Part shown: piece after piece, positions 8,585 to 20,113 of the stretch
How the letters are laid out: the number at the start of each line of letters is the position of its first letter
How positions within the stretch are numbered: position 1 is the first letter of the stretch
DNA from: Halomonas beimenensis
GTDB taxonomy: Bacteria > Pseudomonadota > Gammaproteobacteria > Pseudomonadales > Halomonadaceae
Length of the DNA: 64,000 nt
Direction: 5' to 3'
Assembly: GCF_002549795.1 (NCBI RefSeq)
Contig: NZ_CP021435.1
Span: 1,302,001-1,366,000 of the forward strand
Notes under the pieces: model-generated
What the model saw: only the letters and a program-made list of their open reading frames with translations
Database searches by the model: none
What the model was told of the DNA's origin: nothing
Translations under genes and position numbers: made by a program

Positions 8585-9172
8585 TTATCGCTCGCCGAGC
8601 GGGTCCAGCCCGGCCACGCGCAGCAGCTCGCAGAGCCGGATCAGCGGCAGGCCGATCAGGGCATTGGGGTCGTCGCCCTCCAGGCGCTCGAACAGGGCGA
8701 TGCCGAGCCCTTCCATGCGGAAGCTGCCGGCGCTGTCCAGCGGCCGCTCCCGGGCGACATAGCGGGCGATCTCGTCCTCGTCGAGCGAGCGGAAGAGCAC
8801 GTCGAAGCGTTCGTGGCAGACCCGGTGGCTGCCCCGCCGGGTGTCGATCAGCGCCAGGCCGGTCAGGAAGCTCACCCTGCGTCCCGAGAAGCGCGCGAGC
8901 TGGGCTCGGGCGGCGGCCTCGTCCTCGGGCTTGCCCAGTACCTCGTCCTCGAAGACCGCCACCTGGTCGGAGCCGATGATCAGGTGGTCCGGCCAGGCCT
9001 CGGCGAGCCGTTCGGCCTTGGCCAGGGAGAGTCGGTGCACCAGCGCCCGGGGGGACTCGCCGGGACGGGGCGTCTCGTCGATGTCCGGGCTCTCCCAGGC
9101 ATAGGGAAGCTCCAGTCGGTCGAGCAGTTGGCGGCGGTATCGCGAGCTCGAGGCGAGCACCAGGCGTGGCAT
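8585..9172 (-). CDS. maf: Maf-like nucleotide pyrophosphatase (YceF group)
   Basis: The 195-residue protein belongs to the Maf/HAM1 nucleoside-triphosphate pyrophosphatases, which hydrolyse modified nucleotides; the YceF subgroup prefers 7-methyl-GTP. It starts with LVLASSSRYRRQLL, the substrate-binding loop of the family, followed by SPDIDE and the catalytic-aspartate region IGSDQVA. ATG 9172 is chosen because a GGAGGA ribosome site precedes it; an in-frame ATG 18 codons upstream adds residues unlike the family. It is divergent from yceD, the order found in Pseudomonas and E. coli. Confidence 0.88.
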   Translation of the reverse strand: MPRLVLASSSRYRRQLLDRLELPYAWESPDIDETPRPGESPRALVHRLSLAKAERLAEAWPDHLIIGSDQVAVFEDEVLGKPEDEAAARAQLARFSGRRVSFLTGLALIDTRRGSHRVCHERFDVLFRSLDEDEIARYVARERPLDSAGSFRMEGLGIALFERLEGDDPNALIGLPLIRLCELLRVAGLDPLGER

Positions 9173-9249
9173 GGCAGGGTCCTCCAACAGGATGAACGGC
9201 TTGGATTCTTGGTCGCTGGCGGGCATTGTAACCGCGAATCAAGCGGGCT

Positions 9250-9278
9250 TTGACAGGGGGGAGGGGAGTGCCTATCAT
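9250..9278 (+). promoter_or_regulatory. Strong sigma-70 promoter of the yceD-rpmF-plsX-fab run
   Basis: TTGACA (9250-9255) matches the -35 consensus perfectly and is separated by exactly 17 bp from TATCAT (9273-9278). It is the best sigma-70 match I found in the window. Transcription should begin at about 9284-9288, so the messenger would begin at or just before the yceD ATG at 9288. Confidence 0.8.
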
Positions 9279-9287
9279 TGCGCGCCT

Positions 9288-9815
9288 ATGTTGACCTCAC
9301 GACTCCCGGGCAGGGTCGAGCCCTACAAGCTCGCCGCACATGCCGAACATCTCGAAGGCCTGGTGGCGCTGGGCGATCTGCCTCGGCTGGCCGAGGAGAT
9401 CGGCGCCCAGCAGGGCGAGGCGCGGGTGTGGCTGGATTTCGCCATCGACGCCCAGGGGCGTCGGGTGATCCGTGGCCATCTCGAGGCCGAGCTCCAGCTG
9501 CCCTGTCGCCGCTGCCTGTCGCCCCTGGCGGAACTCGTCGAGAGCGACTTCCTGCTCGGCATGGTGACCAGCGACGCCCTGGCGGCCGATCTGCCGAGCA
9601 CCCACGAGCCGGTGCTGGTGGAGAACGAACAGCTGAACCTGCTGGCGGTGGTCGAGGACGAGCTGATCCTCAGCCTCCCCCAGGTGGTTTACCACGACGA
9701 GGCCGAGTGCGCGGTTTCGCGAGACCAGCTGACCAGTGGGGCGGGGGCCGATTCATCGGACTCGCCCTCCGAGAGTCCCTTCGACGTGCTCAAGCGTCTC
9801 AAGGGCAAAACCTGA
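9288..9815 (+). CDS. yceD: YceD/DUF177 family protein, 23S rRNA accumulation protein
   Basis: The 175-residue protein belongs to the DUF177/YceD family, which is nearly always encoded just upstream of rpmF and has been linked to 23S rRNA accumulation. The family signature is visible: a cysteine pair LPCRRCLSPL near the middle, the VEDELILSLP segment, and the C-terminal PFDVLKRLK. ATG 9288 gives an N-terminus (LPGRVEPYKLA) that lines up with the E. coli protein. There is essentially no room for a ribosome-binding site between the predicted transcription start and this ATG. Confidence 0.88.
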   Translation: MLTSRLPGRVEPYKLAAHAEHLEGLVALGDLPRLAEEIGAQQGEARVWLDFAIDAQGRRVIRGHLEAELQLPCRRCLSPLAELVESDFLLGMVTSDALAADLPSTHEPVLVENEQLNLLAVVEDELILSLPQVVYHDEAECAVSRDQLTSGAGADSSDSPSESPFDVLKRLKGKT

Positions 9816-9847
9816 TACCTCATCGATTCACTCTGGAGTGATATCTC

Positions 9848-10018
9848 ATGGCAGTTCAACAGAACCGCAAGACCCGTTCCAAGCGCGGCATGCGTCGCAG
9901 CCACGATGCCCTGACCGGCCAGGCCCTGTCCCAGGACAAGGAAACCGGTACCACTCACCTGCGCCACCACGTCTCTCCGGACGGGTTCTATCGCGGTCGC
10001 AAGGTCGTCGACGCCTGA
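9848..10018 (+). CDS. rpmF: 50S ribosomal protein L32
   Basis: This short gene encodes 56 residues beginning [20 protein letters not shown], the invariant start of proteobacterial L32, and ending in [11 protein letters not shown]. The large ribosomal subunit protein lies near the peptidyl-transferase centre. The zinc-binding cysteines found in some L32 proteins are absent, as is normal for this form. It lies 32 bp after yceD and 42 bp before plsX, the conserved arrangement that couples a ribosomal protein to lipid synthesis genes. Confidence 0.97.
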   Translation: MAVQQNRKTRSKRGMRRSHDALTGQALSQDKETGTTHLRHHVSPDGFYRGRKVVDA

Positions 10019-10060
10019 GGCGACACGAGACTCGACCCGCCGTGATGCCTGGCCGCTGAG

Positions 10061-11185
10061 ATGCGGATCGCCGTCGATGCCATGGGAGGGGATCTGGGTC
10101 CCCGCGCCACCGTCGCCGGTGCGGCCAGCGCCGTCATGGCCGACCCCGATCTCGAGATCCGGCTGTTCGGCCCTGCCGCCCGGCTGGAGGACGAGATCTC
10201 CCGGCTGCCGCGGTCCCTGGCCGCGGCGCCGTCACGTCTGCACGTCACCCACGCTCCCGATGTGGTCCGCCAGGACCAGCGGCCGGCCCAGGCCCTTCGC
10301 CATGGCCAGGACAGCAGCATGGCCGCCATGCTGGATTGCCTGGTCCACGGCGAGGCCGAGGCCGGGGTCAGCGCCGGCAACACCGGGGCGCTGATGGCGC
10401 TGTCCCGCCGCGCCCTGGGGACCGTGGGCGGCGTGCCGCGTCCGGCGATCAGCACCGCCATCCCCACCCGGGGCGAAGGACGTTGCTACCTGCTGGACCT
10501 GGGCGCCAACGTCGACGTGGGGGCGGCGCGACTGATCGATTTCGCCCTGATGGGGGAGGTCATGTCGCGCCAGATGGACGGCCTTGCGCACCCTCGGGTC
10601 GCCCTGCTCAACGTCGGCGTCGAGGGTACCAAGGGGACCGTCAGCGTGCAGCAGGCCGACGAGGCGTTGCGACGGCTTTCCGGATTGAACTACATCGGCT
10701 TCATCGAGGGGGACGGCATCTTCTCCGGCGAGGCCGATGTGGTAGTCTGCGACGGCTTCGTCGGCAACGCCGTGCTCAAGGCCAGCGAGGGGCTGGCACG
10801 GATGCTGGTGCATCGCGTGCAGGCGACCTTCGATGCCCACTGGACGAGTCGGCTGGTGGGGCTGCTGGCGCGGCCGGCGTTGGCCCGATTGCGCCGCGAG
10901 CTCGACCCGGTGCGCTACAACGGCGCGAGCCTGCTGGGGCTGGATGGCATCGTCATCAAGAGCCACGGCAGCGCCGATGCCGCGGGCTTTCGCTTCGCCG
11001 TGGCCCGGGCCGTGCAGGAGGTGCGCCATGCCGTGGCCGGGCGGCTGGCCGAGGAGCTCGAGCTTCGACGGTCCGCCGTCGATTCGGTCGTCGGTGACGG
11101 TCGAATCGACAGCGGATCCAGGATTCTCGGTCCCGGCGTCAAGGAGTCGGTCGGGACCGCGGCAAGCCAACAAGAGCAAAGGTGA
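10061..11185 (+). CDS. plsX: Phosphate acyltransferase PlsX
   Basis: PlsX makes acyl-phosphate from acyl-ACP, the acyl donor for the first step of phospholipid synthesis by PlsY. The 374-residue protein starts [10 protein letters not shown], the family hallmark, and contains [29 protein letters not shown] and [10 protein letters not shown]. The C-terminal 40 residues beyond the conserved core look unstructured and are a little longer than in E. coli. It is a peripheral membrane enzyme without transmembrane segments. Its stop codon overlaps a possible GTG start of fabD, so translation is probably coupled. Confidence 0.95.
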   Translation: MRIAVDAMGGDLGPRATVAGAASAVMADPDLEIRLFGPAARLEDEISRLPRSLAAAPSRLHVTHAPDVVRQDQRPAQALRHGQDSSMAAMLDCLVHGEAEAGVSAGNTGALMALSRRALGTVGGVPRPAISTAIPTRGEGRCYLLDLGANVDVGAARLIDFALMGEVMSRQMDGLAHPRVALLNVGVEGTKGTVSVQQADEALRRLSGLNYIGFIEGDGIFSGEADVVVCDGFVGNAVLKASEGLARMLVHRVQATFDAHWTSRLVGLLARPALARLRRELDPVRYNGASLLGLDGIVIKSHGSADAAGFRFAVARAVQEVRHAVAGRLAEELELRRSAVDSVVGDGRIDSGSRILGPGVKESVGTAASQQEQR

Positions 11186-11190
11186 TCGAC

Positions 11191-12162
11191 ATGACACAAC
11201 CCCTTGCCCTCATCTTCCCCGGGCAGGGCTCCCAGCAGATCGGTATGCTGCGCGAGCTGGCCGAGCGCTACAGCGTGGTGCGCACCACCTTCGAGGAGGC
11301 CGCCGATGCGCTGGGTTACGACCTCTGGCAGGTGGTCCAGGAGGGACCCGCCGAGGCGCTCAACGCCACTGCCTGCACCCAGCCGGCGCTGCTGACCGCC
11401 AGCGTCGCCATCTGGCGTGTCTGGCAGGAGCTGGAAGGTCCGCGTCCCGGCGCCATGGCCGGCCACAGCCTGGGCGAGTACAGCGCCATGGTCTGTGCCG
11501 GCACCCTGCCGTTCGCCGACGGCGTACGGCTGGTCAAGCTGCGCGGCGAGGCCATGCAGGAGGCGGTGCCCATGGGGCAGGGCGCCATGGCCGCCATCCT
11601 CGGCCTGGACGATGCCGTCGTGGAGGAGGCCTGTGCCAAGGCCGCCCAGGGCGAGGTCGTCGCCGCGGTGAACTACAATGCGCCGGGGCAGGTGGTCATC
11701 GCCGGCGGCAAGGCCGCGGTCGATCGCGCCATCGCGGCCTGCCAGGAGGCGGGCGCCAAGCGGGCCATGCCGCTGCCGGTCTCGGTGCCGTCACACTGCG
11801 ACCTGATGCGTCCCGCCGCCGAGCGCCTGTCCGCGGCCATGGACGACATCGAGCTGCGGCCGCCTCGCTATACGGTGATCCAGAACGTCGATGCCCAGGC
11901 CCATGCCGACGTCGAGACCCTGCGCACCCGGCTCATCGAGCAGCTCTATCAGCCGGTGCGCTGGACCGCCTGCGTCGAGGCCATGGTCGCCCAGGGCGCC
12001 GAGGTCTTCATCGAGTGCGGGCCGGGTAAGGTGCTCACCGGCCTCAACAAGCGAATCGCCCGCGGGACCCGGGGCCTGGCGGTCAACGACCCCGACAGCC
12101 TGTCCGCGGCCCTGGACCTGGCCCGCGAGGCGGTCGGCCAGTCGCCGTCGGCCAATGCCTGA
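11191..12162 (+). CDS. fabD: Malonyl-CoA:ACP transacylase
   Basis: FabD loads malonyl groups onto acyl carrier protein for fatty-acid elongation. The 323-residue protein has the FPGQGSQ start, the nucleophile Ser93 in GHSLGEYSA and the catalytic His202 in PSHCDLM. I use ATG 11191 because AAAGGTGA lies at the right distance upstream; the in-frame GTG 11182 that overlaps the plsX stop would add three residues. The gene is followed by fabG after 30 bp in the usual plsX-fabD-fabG-acpP-fabF order. Confidence 0.96.
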   Translation: MTQPLALIFPGQGSQQIGMLRELAERYSVVRTTFEEAADALGYDLWQVVQEGPAEALNATACTQPALLTASVAIWRVWQELEGPRPGAMAGHSLGEYSAMVCAGTLPFADGVRLVKLRGEAMQEAVPMGQGAMAAILGLDDAVVEEACAKAAQGEVVAAVNYNAPGQVVIAGGKAAVDRAIAACQEAGAKRAMPLPVSVPSHCDLMRPAAERLSAAMDDIELRPPRYTVIQNVDAQAHADVETLRTRLIEQLYQPVRWTACVEAMVAQGAEVFIECGPGKVLTGLNKRIARGTRGLAVNDPDSLSAALDLAREAVGQSPSANA

Positions 12163-12192
12163 TCCATCTCCTGGACGAGAACGGAAGAGACC

Positions 12193-12936
12193 ATGACTAG
12201 CGAGCGTAGAGTCGCCCTGATCACCGGGGCCAGCCGCGGCATCGGCCGCGCCACCGCCCACGAACTCGGCCGTCAGGGCCGCATCGTGATCGGTACCGCC
12301 ACCAGCGACGCCGGTGCCGAGCGCATCGACGCCGACCTCAAGGCCCAGGGCTTCGAAGGTGGGGGGCGTCGCCTCGACGTCACCGACCAGGCCAGTGTCG
12401 ACGGCTTGATCAAGCGCATCAACGACGAGTTCGGCGCCCCGACCATCCTGGTCAACAACGCCGGCATCACCCGCGACAACCTGCTCATGCGCATGAAGGA
12501 AGACGAGTGGGATGCGGTGATCGACGCCAACCTCAAGTCGGTCTATCGGGTCAGCAAGGCCTGTCTGCGCGGCATGACCAAGGCCCGCTTCGGTCGCATC
12601 GTGTCGATCAGCTCGGTGGTCGCCACCATGGGCAACCTGGGGCAGACCAACTACGCGGCCGCCAAGGCCGGCATGGAAGGCTTCACCCGGGCGCTGGCCC
12701 GCGAGGTGGCCTCCCGGGCGATCACCGTCAATGCCGTGGCGCCCGGCTTCATCGCCACCGACATGACCGAGGCCCTGCCGGAGGAGCAGCAGAAGGCGTT
12801 GCTCGGCCAGATTCCCCTGGCGCGGCTCGGTCAGCCGGAGGAAATCGCCGCCGCGGTGGGCTTCCTCACCGGCGAGTCGGCCGGCTATATCACCGGCGAA
12901 ACCCTGCACGTCAACGGCGGCATGAACATGCGCTGA
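12193..12936 (+). CDS. fabG: 3-oxoacyl-ACP reductase
   Basis: FabG is the NADPH-dependent short-chain dehydrogenase that reduces 3-oxoacyl-ACP in each round of fatty-acid synthesis. The 247-residue protein has the cofactor motif GASRGIGRA near residue 12, the NNAG motif, and the catalytic Ser-Tyr-Lys in ISSVVATMG...YAAAKAG. It ends with HVNGGMNMR, as expected for FabG. The position between fabD and acpP removes doubt about which of the many SDR reductases this is. Confidence 0.96.
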   Translation: MTSERRVALITGASRGIGRATAHELGRQGRIVIGTATSDAGAERIDADLKAQGFEGGGRRLDVTDQASVDGLIKRINDEFGAPTILVNNAGITRDNLLMRMKEDEWDAVIDANLKSVYRVSKACLRGMTKARFGRIVSISSVVATMGNLGQTNYAAAKAGMEGFTRALAREVASRAITVNAVAPGFIATDMTEALPEEQQKALLGQIPLARLGQPEEIAAAVGFLTGESAGYITGETLHVNGGMNMR

Positions 12937-12954
12937 TGCCGCGCCATGTGGCGG

Positions 12955-12981
12955 TTGCGTCTAACCTAAGCGGTCTATAAA
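12955..12981 (+). promoter_or_regulatory. Candidate acpP promoter
   Basis: In the 126-bp fabG-acpP gap, TTGCGT (12955-12960) is followed after 15 bp by TATAAA (12976-12981). The -10 box is good but the spacing is short. An internal promoter here would fit the need for far more ACP than fabG product, as in E. coli. It would give a leader of about 75 nt. Confidence 0.5.
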
Positions 12982-13062
12982 CTACCCCGCAGCTTTTTGG
13001 CTTGCGGATCTGAAGCGGCTGGTTATCAGTCGGCTTAACGTGAACGACTGGAGTACGTCATA

Positions 13063-13296
13063 ATGAGCACCATCGAAGAGCGCGTGAAGAAGGTTGTGGC
13101 CGAGCGCCTGAACGTCAAGGAAGAGGACATCCAGAACTCTTCTTCTTTCACCGAGGACCTCGGCGCGGATTCCCTGGATACCGTCGAGCTGGTGATGGCG
13201 CTCGAAGAGGAATTCGACACCGAGATTCCTGACGAGGAAGCCGAGAAGATCACCACCGTTCAGGAAGCCATCGACTACGTCAACACCCACCAGTAA
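13063..13296 (+). CDS. acpP: Acyl carrier protein
   Basis: This 77-residue acidic protein carries growing fatty acids on a phosphopantetheine arm attached to Ser37 in the [10 protein letters not shown] motif. The sequence is nearly that of E. coli AcpP. The arm is added by AcpS, which is also encoded in this window at 57328-57705. A candidate promoter precedes the gene and two hairpins follow it. Confidence 0.98.
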   Translation: MSTIEERVKKVVAERLNVKEEDIQNSSSFTEDLGADSLDTVELVMALEEEFDTEIPDEEAEKITTVQEAIDYVNTHQ

Positions 13297-13326
13297 GGGC
13301 GCCAGGCGCCGCTTGCTGGGGTGTAT

Positions 13327-13377
13327 CCAGGGCAGCGAGCCCTGGTGAGAGCCGTCCTGCCGTGCAGGGCGGCTCTC
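13327..13377 (+). terminator. Two tandem hairpins after acpP
   Basis: The first stem is CCAGGGC/GCCCTGG (13327-13345) with a 5-nt loop. The second has 14-base arms GAGAGCCGTCCTGC (13347-13360) and its complement (13364-13377), with one G-T pair and a 3-nt loop. Neither is followed by a T-run, so they may be an imperfect terminator or a 3' stabiliser of the abundant acpP messenger. Confidence 0.55.
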
Positions 13378-13402
13378 GTGCTATCTGGGGCAGGCCGGGG
13401 CG

Positions 13403-13431
13403 ACCACAGCGGACGTAGACTCGGGTATAAT
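13403..13431 (+). promoter_or_regulatory. Candidate fabF promoter
   Basis: A perfect -10 box TATAAT lies at 13426-13431, 57 bp upstream of the fabF start. The -35 region 17 bp upstream (ACCACA, 13403-13408) matches only the second half of the consensus. With the hairpins after acpP, this suggests fabF can be transcribed separately. Confidence 0.5.
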
Positions 13432-13487
13432 GCGCGCAAAGACGGCCCTCCGGGGCCGTGTCACCATCTGGATCTGGAGGAAAGCTG

Positions 13488-14726
13488 ATGGCTCGTAGAA
13501 GGGTTGTGGTGACGGGGCTTGGCCTGGTCACGCCAGTGGGGAATACCGTCGACGAGAGCTGGGGCAACATCCTGGCCGGCAAGAGCGGTATCGCCCCCAT
13601 CGAGCACTTCGATGCCAGTGGCTTCAACACGCGGTTCGGCGGTTCGGTCAAGGACTTCGACATCAGCCCCTACCTGAACCCCAAGGATGCCAGGAAGATG
13701 GACCTGTTCATCCAGTACGGCATCGCCGCGGGCAGCCAGGCGATCACTGACGCCGGCATCGAATGCACCGAGGAGAACGCCCATCGCATCGGCGTGGCCA
13801 TCGGCTCGGGCATCGGCGGCCTGCCGATGATCGAGCACAACCACCAGGCCCTGCAGAAGGGCGGGGCACGCCGGATCTCGCCGTTCTTCGTGCCGGGCTC
13901 GATCATCAACATGATCTCGGGCAACCTGGCCATCCAGCACGGTTATCGCGGCCCCAACATCGCCATTACCACCGCCTGCACCACCGGCACCCACAACATC
14001 GGCTACAGCGCACGCACCATCGCCTACGGCGATGCCGACGTGATGATCTGTGGCGGTGCCGAGATGGCCACCACCCCCCTGGGGCTGGGCGGTTTCTCCG
14101 CGGCCCGCGCCCTCTCGACCCGCAACGACGCACCGGCGGCGGCCAGCCGGCCCTGGGACCGTGACCGGGACGGCTTCGTGCTCTCCGACGGTGCCGGCGT
14201 CATGGTGCTGGAGGAGTACGAGCACGCCAAGGCCCGCGGCGCGACCATCTACGCCGAGCTGACCGGCTTCGGCATGAGCGACGACGCCTATCACATGACC
14301 GCGCCGCCCGAGGATGGCAGCGGCGCCGCCCTGTCGATGCAGAATGCCATTCGCGACGCCGGCCTCGCCCCCTCGGCCGTGGACTACATCAACGCCCATG
14401 GCACCTCCACCCCGGCCGGTGATCTGGCCGAGAGTCGGGCGGTGGAGCGCGTGCTGGGCGAGGCGGCCAAGGACGTGGCGGTCAGCTCCACCAAGTCGAT
14501 GATCGGCCACCTGCTGGGTGCCGCCGGTGCCGTCGAGGCGGTGTTCTCGGTGCTGGCCATCCGCGATCAGGTGGCGCCGCCCACCATCAACCTGGACAAC
14601 CCCCAGGAAGGCTGCGTGCTGGACTACGTGCCCCATACCGCCCGGGAGATGAAGATCGACGTCAGCCTGTCGAACTCCTTCGGCTTCGGCGGCACCAACG
14701 GCACCCTGGTCTTCTCCAGGGTGTGA
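13488..14726 (+). CDS. fabF: 3-oxoacyl-ACP synthase II
   Basis: FabF condenses malonyl-ACP with acyl-ACP and is the enzyme that controls the unsaturated-chain balance with temperature. The 412-residue thiolase-fold protein has the Cys-His-His triad: Cys164 in [10 protein letters not shown], His304 in [11 protein letters not shown] and His341 in [12 protein letters not shown] 13488 follows a CTGGAGG ribosome site; the ten upstream codons in the same frame are leader. Its stop overlaps the GTG start of pabC. Confidence 0.96.
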   Translation: MARRRVVVTGLGLVTPVGNTVDESWGNILAGKSGIAPIEHFDASGFNTRFGGSVKDFDISPYLNPKDARKMDLFIQYGIAAGSQAITDAGIECTEENAHRIGVAIGSGIGGLPMIEHNHQALQKGGARRISPFFVPGSIINMISGNLAIQHGYRGPNIAITTACTTGTHNIGYSARTIAYGDADVMICGGAEMATTPLGLGGFSAARALSTRNDAPAAASRPWDRDRDGFVLSDGAGVMVLEEYEHAKARGATIYAELTGFGMSDDAYHMTAPPEDGSGAALSMQNAIRDAGLAPSAVDYINAHGTSTPAGDLAESRAVERVLGEAAKDVAVSSTKSMIGHLLGAAGAVEAVFSVLAIRDQVAPPTINLDNPQEGCVLDYVPHTAREMKIDVSLSNSFGFGGTNGTLVFSRV

Positions 14727-15571
14727 GCGGGACCGGCGATCACTCCCTCGCCCGGGGCCTGACCCCGGGGGAGGGGGTGCCCTTCGACGATCGCGGCCTG
14801 GCCTACGGCGACGGCCTCTTCGAGACCGTCCTGGTTCGCGACGGGGTGCCGCAGCTCTGGGAGCGCCATCTCGGACGCCTGGCCCGCGTCGCCGCGGCGC
14901 TGGGCTTCCCCCTGCCGGAACGCGAGACCCTGGAGGCCCTGCCGGCGCGGGCCGGCGAAGGGCTCGCGGTGCTCAAGCTGGTGCTGACCCGGGGCAGCGG
15001 CGGGCGCGGCTATCTGGCGCCCGAGGCACCCGAGCCCCGCCTGCGCTGGCAGGTCCTGCCCTTCTCCCCGGACCCGGCGCGCTGGTGGCAGGGCGTGGCC
15101 GTCCGTCACTGTCGGCTGCGGCTCGCCGTCCAGCCCGCCCTGGCCGGCCTCAAGCACCTCAACCGCCTGGAGAACGTTCTGGCGCGCGGCGAGTGGCGCG
15201 ACCCGGAGGTGGCCGAGGGGCTGTTGTGCGACGCCGAGGGCCGATTGGTGGAAGCGACCTGCATGAACGTCTTCTGGTGGTCCGACGGCGGCTGGCAGAC
15301 GCCTCGGCTGGAGGGCTGCGGCGTGGCGGGGACCCTGCGCGAGGCCCTGCTGGCCCGCGGCGGCATCCGCGAGGTGACGGCGGGTCCCGAGGTCCTGGAC
15401 CGCGTCGAGGCGCTGTGCCTGGGCAACTCCGTGCAGGGGCTCTGGCCGGTGACCCGGCTCGACGACACCGAAGGCCGGCCCCTGGCACGCTGGACGCCGA
15501 CCGAGCGTCACCGGACGCTGCAGGCCGAGGCCCATGGGCTGCTCGGCTACCCCCTTCAACCCGATGACTGA
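14723..15571 (+). CDS. pabC: Aminodeoxychorismate lyase
   Basis: PabC is the PLP enzyme that splits 4-amino-4-deoxychorismate into 4-aminobenzoate and pyruvate for folate synthesis. The 282-residue protein is a fold-type IV aminotransferase-like enzyme: [14 protein letters not shown] near the N-terminus, the PLP lysine Lys144 in [12 protein letters not shown], and [10 protein letters not shown]. The start is GTG 14723, overlapping the fabF stop (GTGA). The fabF-pabC-mltG-tmk-holB order is conserved in gammaproteobacteria. Confidence 0.92.
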   Translation: MSGTGDHSLARGLTPGEGVPFDDRGLAYGDGLFETVLVRDGVPQLWERHLGRLARVAAALGFPLPERETLEALPARAGEGLAVLKLVLTRGSGGRGYLAPEAPEPRLRWQVLPFSPDPARWWQGVAVRHCRLRLAVQPALAGLKHLNRLENVLARGEWRDPEVAEGLLCDAEGRLVEATCMNVFWWSDGGWQTPRLEGCGVAGTLREALLARGGIREVTAGPEVLDRVEALCLGNSVQGLWPVTRLDDTEGRPLARWTPTERHRTLQAEAHGLLGYPLQPDD

Positions 15572-15583
15572 AGAGGACATTCC

Positions 15584-18256
<2,673 letters not shown>

Positions 18257-18284
18257 TGATACATTGCCCGAGGAGGCTCGTTCG

Positions 18285-18620
18285 ATGGCCGCACAAAAAG
18301 CCCTTTCCCTGACCATCCAGGACATTCCCACCCTCCTCTCGGCCTACATGCCGCAGCTGGAGCGGGGCGGGATCTTCGTGCCCACGCGGGAACGCTACGA
18401 ACTCGGCCAGGAAGTCTTCCTCCTGCTCACCCTGCCCGACGAGACCGAACGCCTGCCGGTGACCGGCCGGGTGGTCTGGGTCTCCCCGGAGGGCGTCGCC
18501 GGGCGCCGGGTGCCGGGCATCGGCATCCACTTCAGCGCCGACGATCAGGGCGTGCGCGACCACATCGAGGACCTGCTGGCCGGCCAGCTCGACAAGGGCG
18601 CATCGACCTACACGCTCTGA
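18285..18620 (+). CDS. pilZ: PilZ domain protein, type IV pilus assembly type
   Basis: The 111-residue protein resembles P. aeruginosa PilZ (PA2960) throughout: LSAYMPQLERGGIFVPT, EVFLLLTLPDE, VTGRVVWVSPEG and GIGIHF. This founding form lacks the N-terminal RxxxR motif and in Pseudomonas does not bind cyclic-di-GMP; the motif is absent here too. The start ATG 18285 has a strong GAGGAGG ribosome site. The holB-pilZ-tatD order is conserved. A heptad repeat array begins right after its stop. Confidence 0.9.
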   Translation: MAAQKALSLTIQDIPTLLSAYMPQLERGGIFVPTRERYELGQEVFLLLTLPDETERLPVTGRVVWVSPEGVAGRRVPGIGIHFSADDQGVRDHIEDLLAGQLDKGASTYTL

Positions 18621-18623
18621 CGA

Positions 18624-18682
18624 GCTTCAAGCTTCAAGCTTCAAGCTTCAAGCTTCAAGCTTCAAGCTTCAAGCTTCAAGCT
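18624..18682. repeat. Heptad array, GCTTCAA x8, between pilZ and tatD
   Basis: Eight perfect tandem copies of the 7-mer GCTTCAA run from 18624 to 18679 and end in a partial GCT. The array begins 3 bp after the pilZ stop and fills most of the 93-bp gap to tatD. No left arm is present here, unlike at the other sites. A short AT-rich stretch (TACACT at 18682-18687) that could be a -10 box follows immediately. Confidence 0.95.
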
Positions 18683-18713
18683 ACACTCTATTTCCCCTGA
18701 ACCGTATTTGCCG

Positions 18714-19544
18714 ATGTTTGTCGATTCCCATTGCCATCTCGATCGCCTCGATCCCCGTACCCATGACGGCGACGTCGCCGCCGCCCTGGAGGCCGCTCGG
18801 GCCCGCGACGTGCGCCAGTTCCTCGCCATCGCGGTGACCCTGGAAGAGGTGCCGGGCATCGCCGCCATCGCCCGCGATCACGACGACGTGGTGATCTCCG
18901 CGGGCGTCCATCCCCTGCACCGGGTCCCCGAGGAGCCCAGTGTGACCGCCATCAAGGAGTGCGCGGAGCGCTTCGAGGCGGTCGCCATCGGGGAGACCGG
19001 CCTCGACTACCACTACGACGGCGTGCCCCGGGAGGTGCAGCTCGAGCGCTTCCGTCGCCACCTGATCGCGGCCGCCGAGCTCGAGTTACCGGTGATCATC
19101 CACACGCGCGAGGCGCGGGAGGACACCCTGGCGTTGATTCGCGAGCACGTGGATCCGCGCGTCGGCGGGGTGCTGCATTGTTTCACCGAGGATCTGGACA
19201 TGGCTCGGGAGGCCGTCGGTCACGGCTTCCATATCTCGCTGTCGGGCATCGTCACCTTCCGCAACGCGGCCTCGATCCGCGAGTTGGCCCGGCGCCTGCC
19301 GCTGGACCGGCTGCTGATCGAGACCGACAGCCCCTACCTGGCGCCGGTGCCGCATCGCGGCAAGCCCAACGAGCCGGCCTGGGTGGTGGAGGTGGCCGAG
19401 TGCATCGCCGCCGAGCGGGGCATCAGCGTCGAGGAGGTGGCCATGCAGACCACCGCCAACTTCTACCGACTGTTCAAGGCGGCCGCTCCCGAGGCGCCGG
19501 CCGAGGTGCGCGAGGCCCTGGCCCGCTCCGGCCTGGTCCCATAG
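18714..19544 (+). CDS. tatD: TatD-family metal-dependent hydrolase (YcfH-like DNase)
   Basis: The 276-residue protein is a TIM-barrel amidohydrolase. The metal ligands are readable in order: DSHCHLD, GETGLDYHY, IHTREA, LHCFTED and ETDSPYLAP. TatD proteins have Mg-dependent nuclease activity and quality-control roles. The position beside holB and pilZ corresponds to ycfH in E. coli. ATG 18714 is used; an in-frame TTG at 18708 would add two residues. No strong ribosome site is visible, and the gene begins 32 bp after the heptad array. Confidence 0.9.
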   Translation: MFVDSHCHLDRLDPRTHDGDVAAALEAARARDVRQFLAIAVTLEEVPGIAAIARDHDDVVISAGVHPLHRVPEEPSVTAIKECAERFEAVAIGETGLDYHYDGVPREVQLERFRRHLIAAAELELPVIIHTREAREDTLALIREHVDPRVGGVLHCFTEDLDMAREAVGHGFHISLSGIVTFRNAASIRELARRLPLDRLLIETDSPYLAPVPHRGKPNEPAWVVEVAECIAAERGISVEEVAMQTTANFYRLFKAAAPEAPAEVREALARSGLVP

Positions 19545-19573
19545 CGTCGGGGCGCCGCGAGGAGGTATCCGTC

Positions 19574-20113
19574 ATGAACCTGGATGCGTTGCTTTCCGGC
19601 ATCGAACCGGATGGAGAGATTCCCCCGGTGGATCGCTGGGCCCCCGAGCACCAGGGCGAGCTCGACCTGACGATCGCCGCCGATGGCCGCTGGATCCACG
19701 AGGGGACCCCGATCCGCCGTCCGCGCCTGGTGCGCCTGCTGTCCACCATCCTGCGCCGGGAAACCGACGGCGACTATTGCCTGGTCACCCCGGCCGAGAA
19801 GCAGCGCATCCGGGTCGAGGACAGGCCCTTCCTCGTCGTCGATGCCGACCGGGACGACGCCGGCGACTGGTGGCTGACCACCAACGTCGGCGATCGGGTA
19901 CGCCTCGACGCCGACCATCGCCTCACGGTCACGCCGACCCCGCGAGGCGAGCCCGTGCCCGAGGTGCCGGTGCGCTTCGGCCTCTCGGCACGGCTGGGAC
20001 GCAACGTCTTCTACCGGCTCGCCGAGGCCGCCGAGTCCCGCGGGGCAGAGCTCGGCCTGGAGAGCCGCGGCGTCTGGCAGCCGCTGGGCCGGCGGGACGC
20101 GGAGTCGCCATGA
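19574..20113 (+). CDS. DUF1285 family protein
   Basis: The 179-residue protein shows the features of DUF1285: the GRWIHEGTPIRRPRLVRLLSTILRRE block, DGDYCLVTPAEKQRIRVEDRPF, and two beta-rich halves. No enzyme motif is visible and the biochemical role is unknown. ATG 19574 has a GAGGAGGTA ribosome site. The gene sits between tatD and the helicase, and its stop overlaps the helicase start, so it may serve the same process or only share the transcript. It is also found beside tatD in Pseudomonas. Confidence 0.8.
   Translation: MNLDALLSGIEPDGEIPPVDRWAPEHQGELDLTIAADGRWIHEGTPIRRPRLVRLLSTILRRETDGDYCLVTPAEKQRIRVEDRPFLVVDADRDDAGDWWLTTNVGDRVRLDADHRLTVTPTPRGEPVPEVPVRFGLSARLGRNVFYRLAEAAESRGAELGLESRGVWQPLGRRDAESP

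Noticed and set aside
18624-18682. Heptad array considered as a CRISPR array
   Set aside because: The units are 7 bp with no spacers, and no cas genes are in the window.
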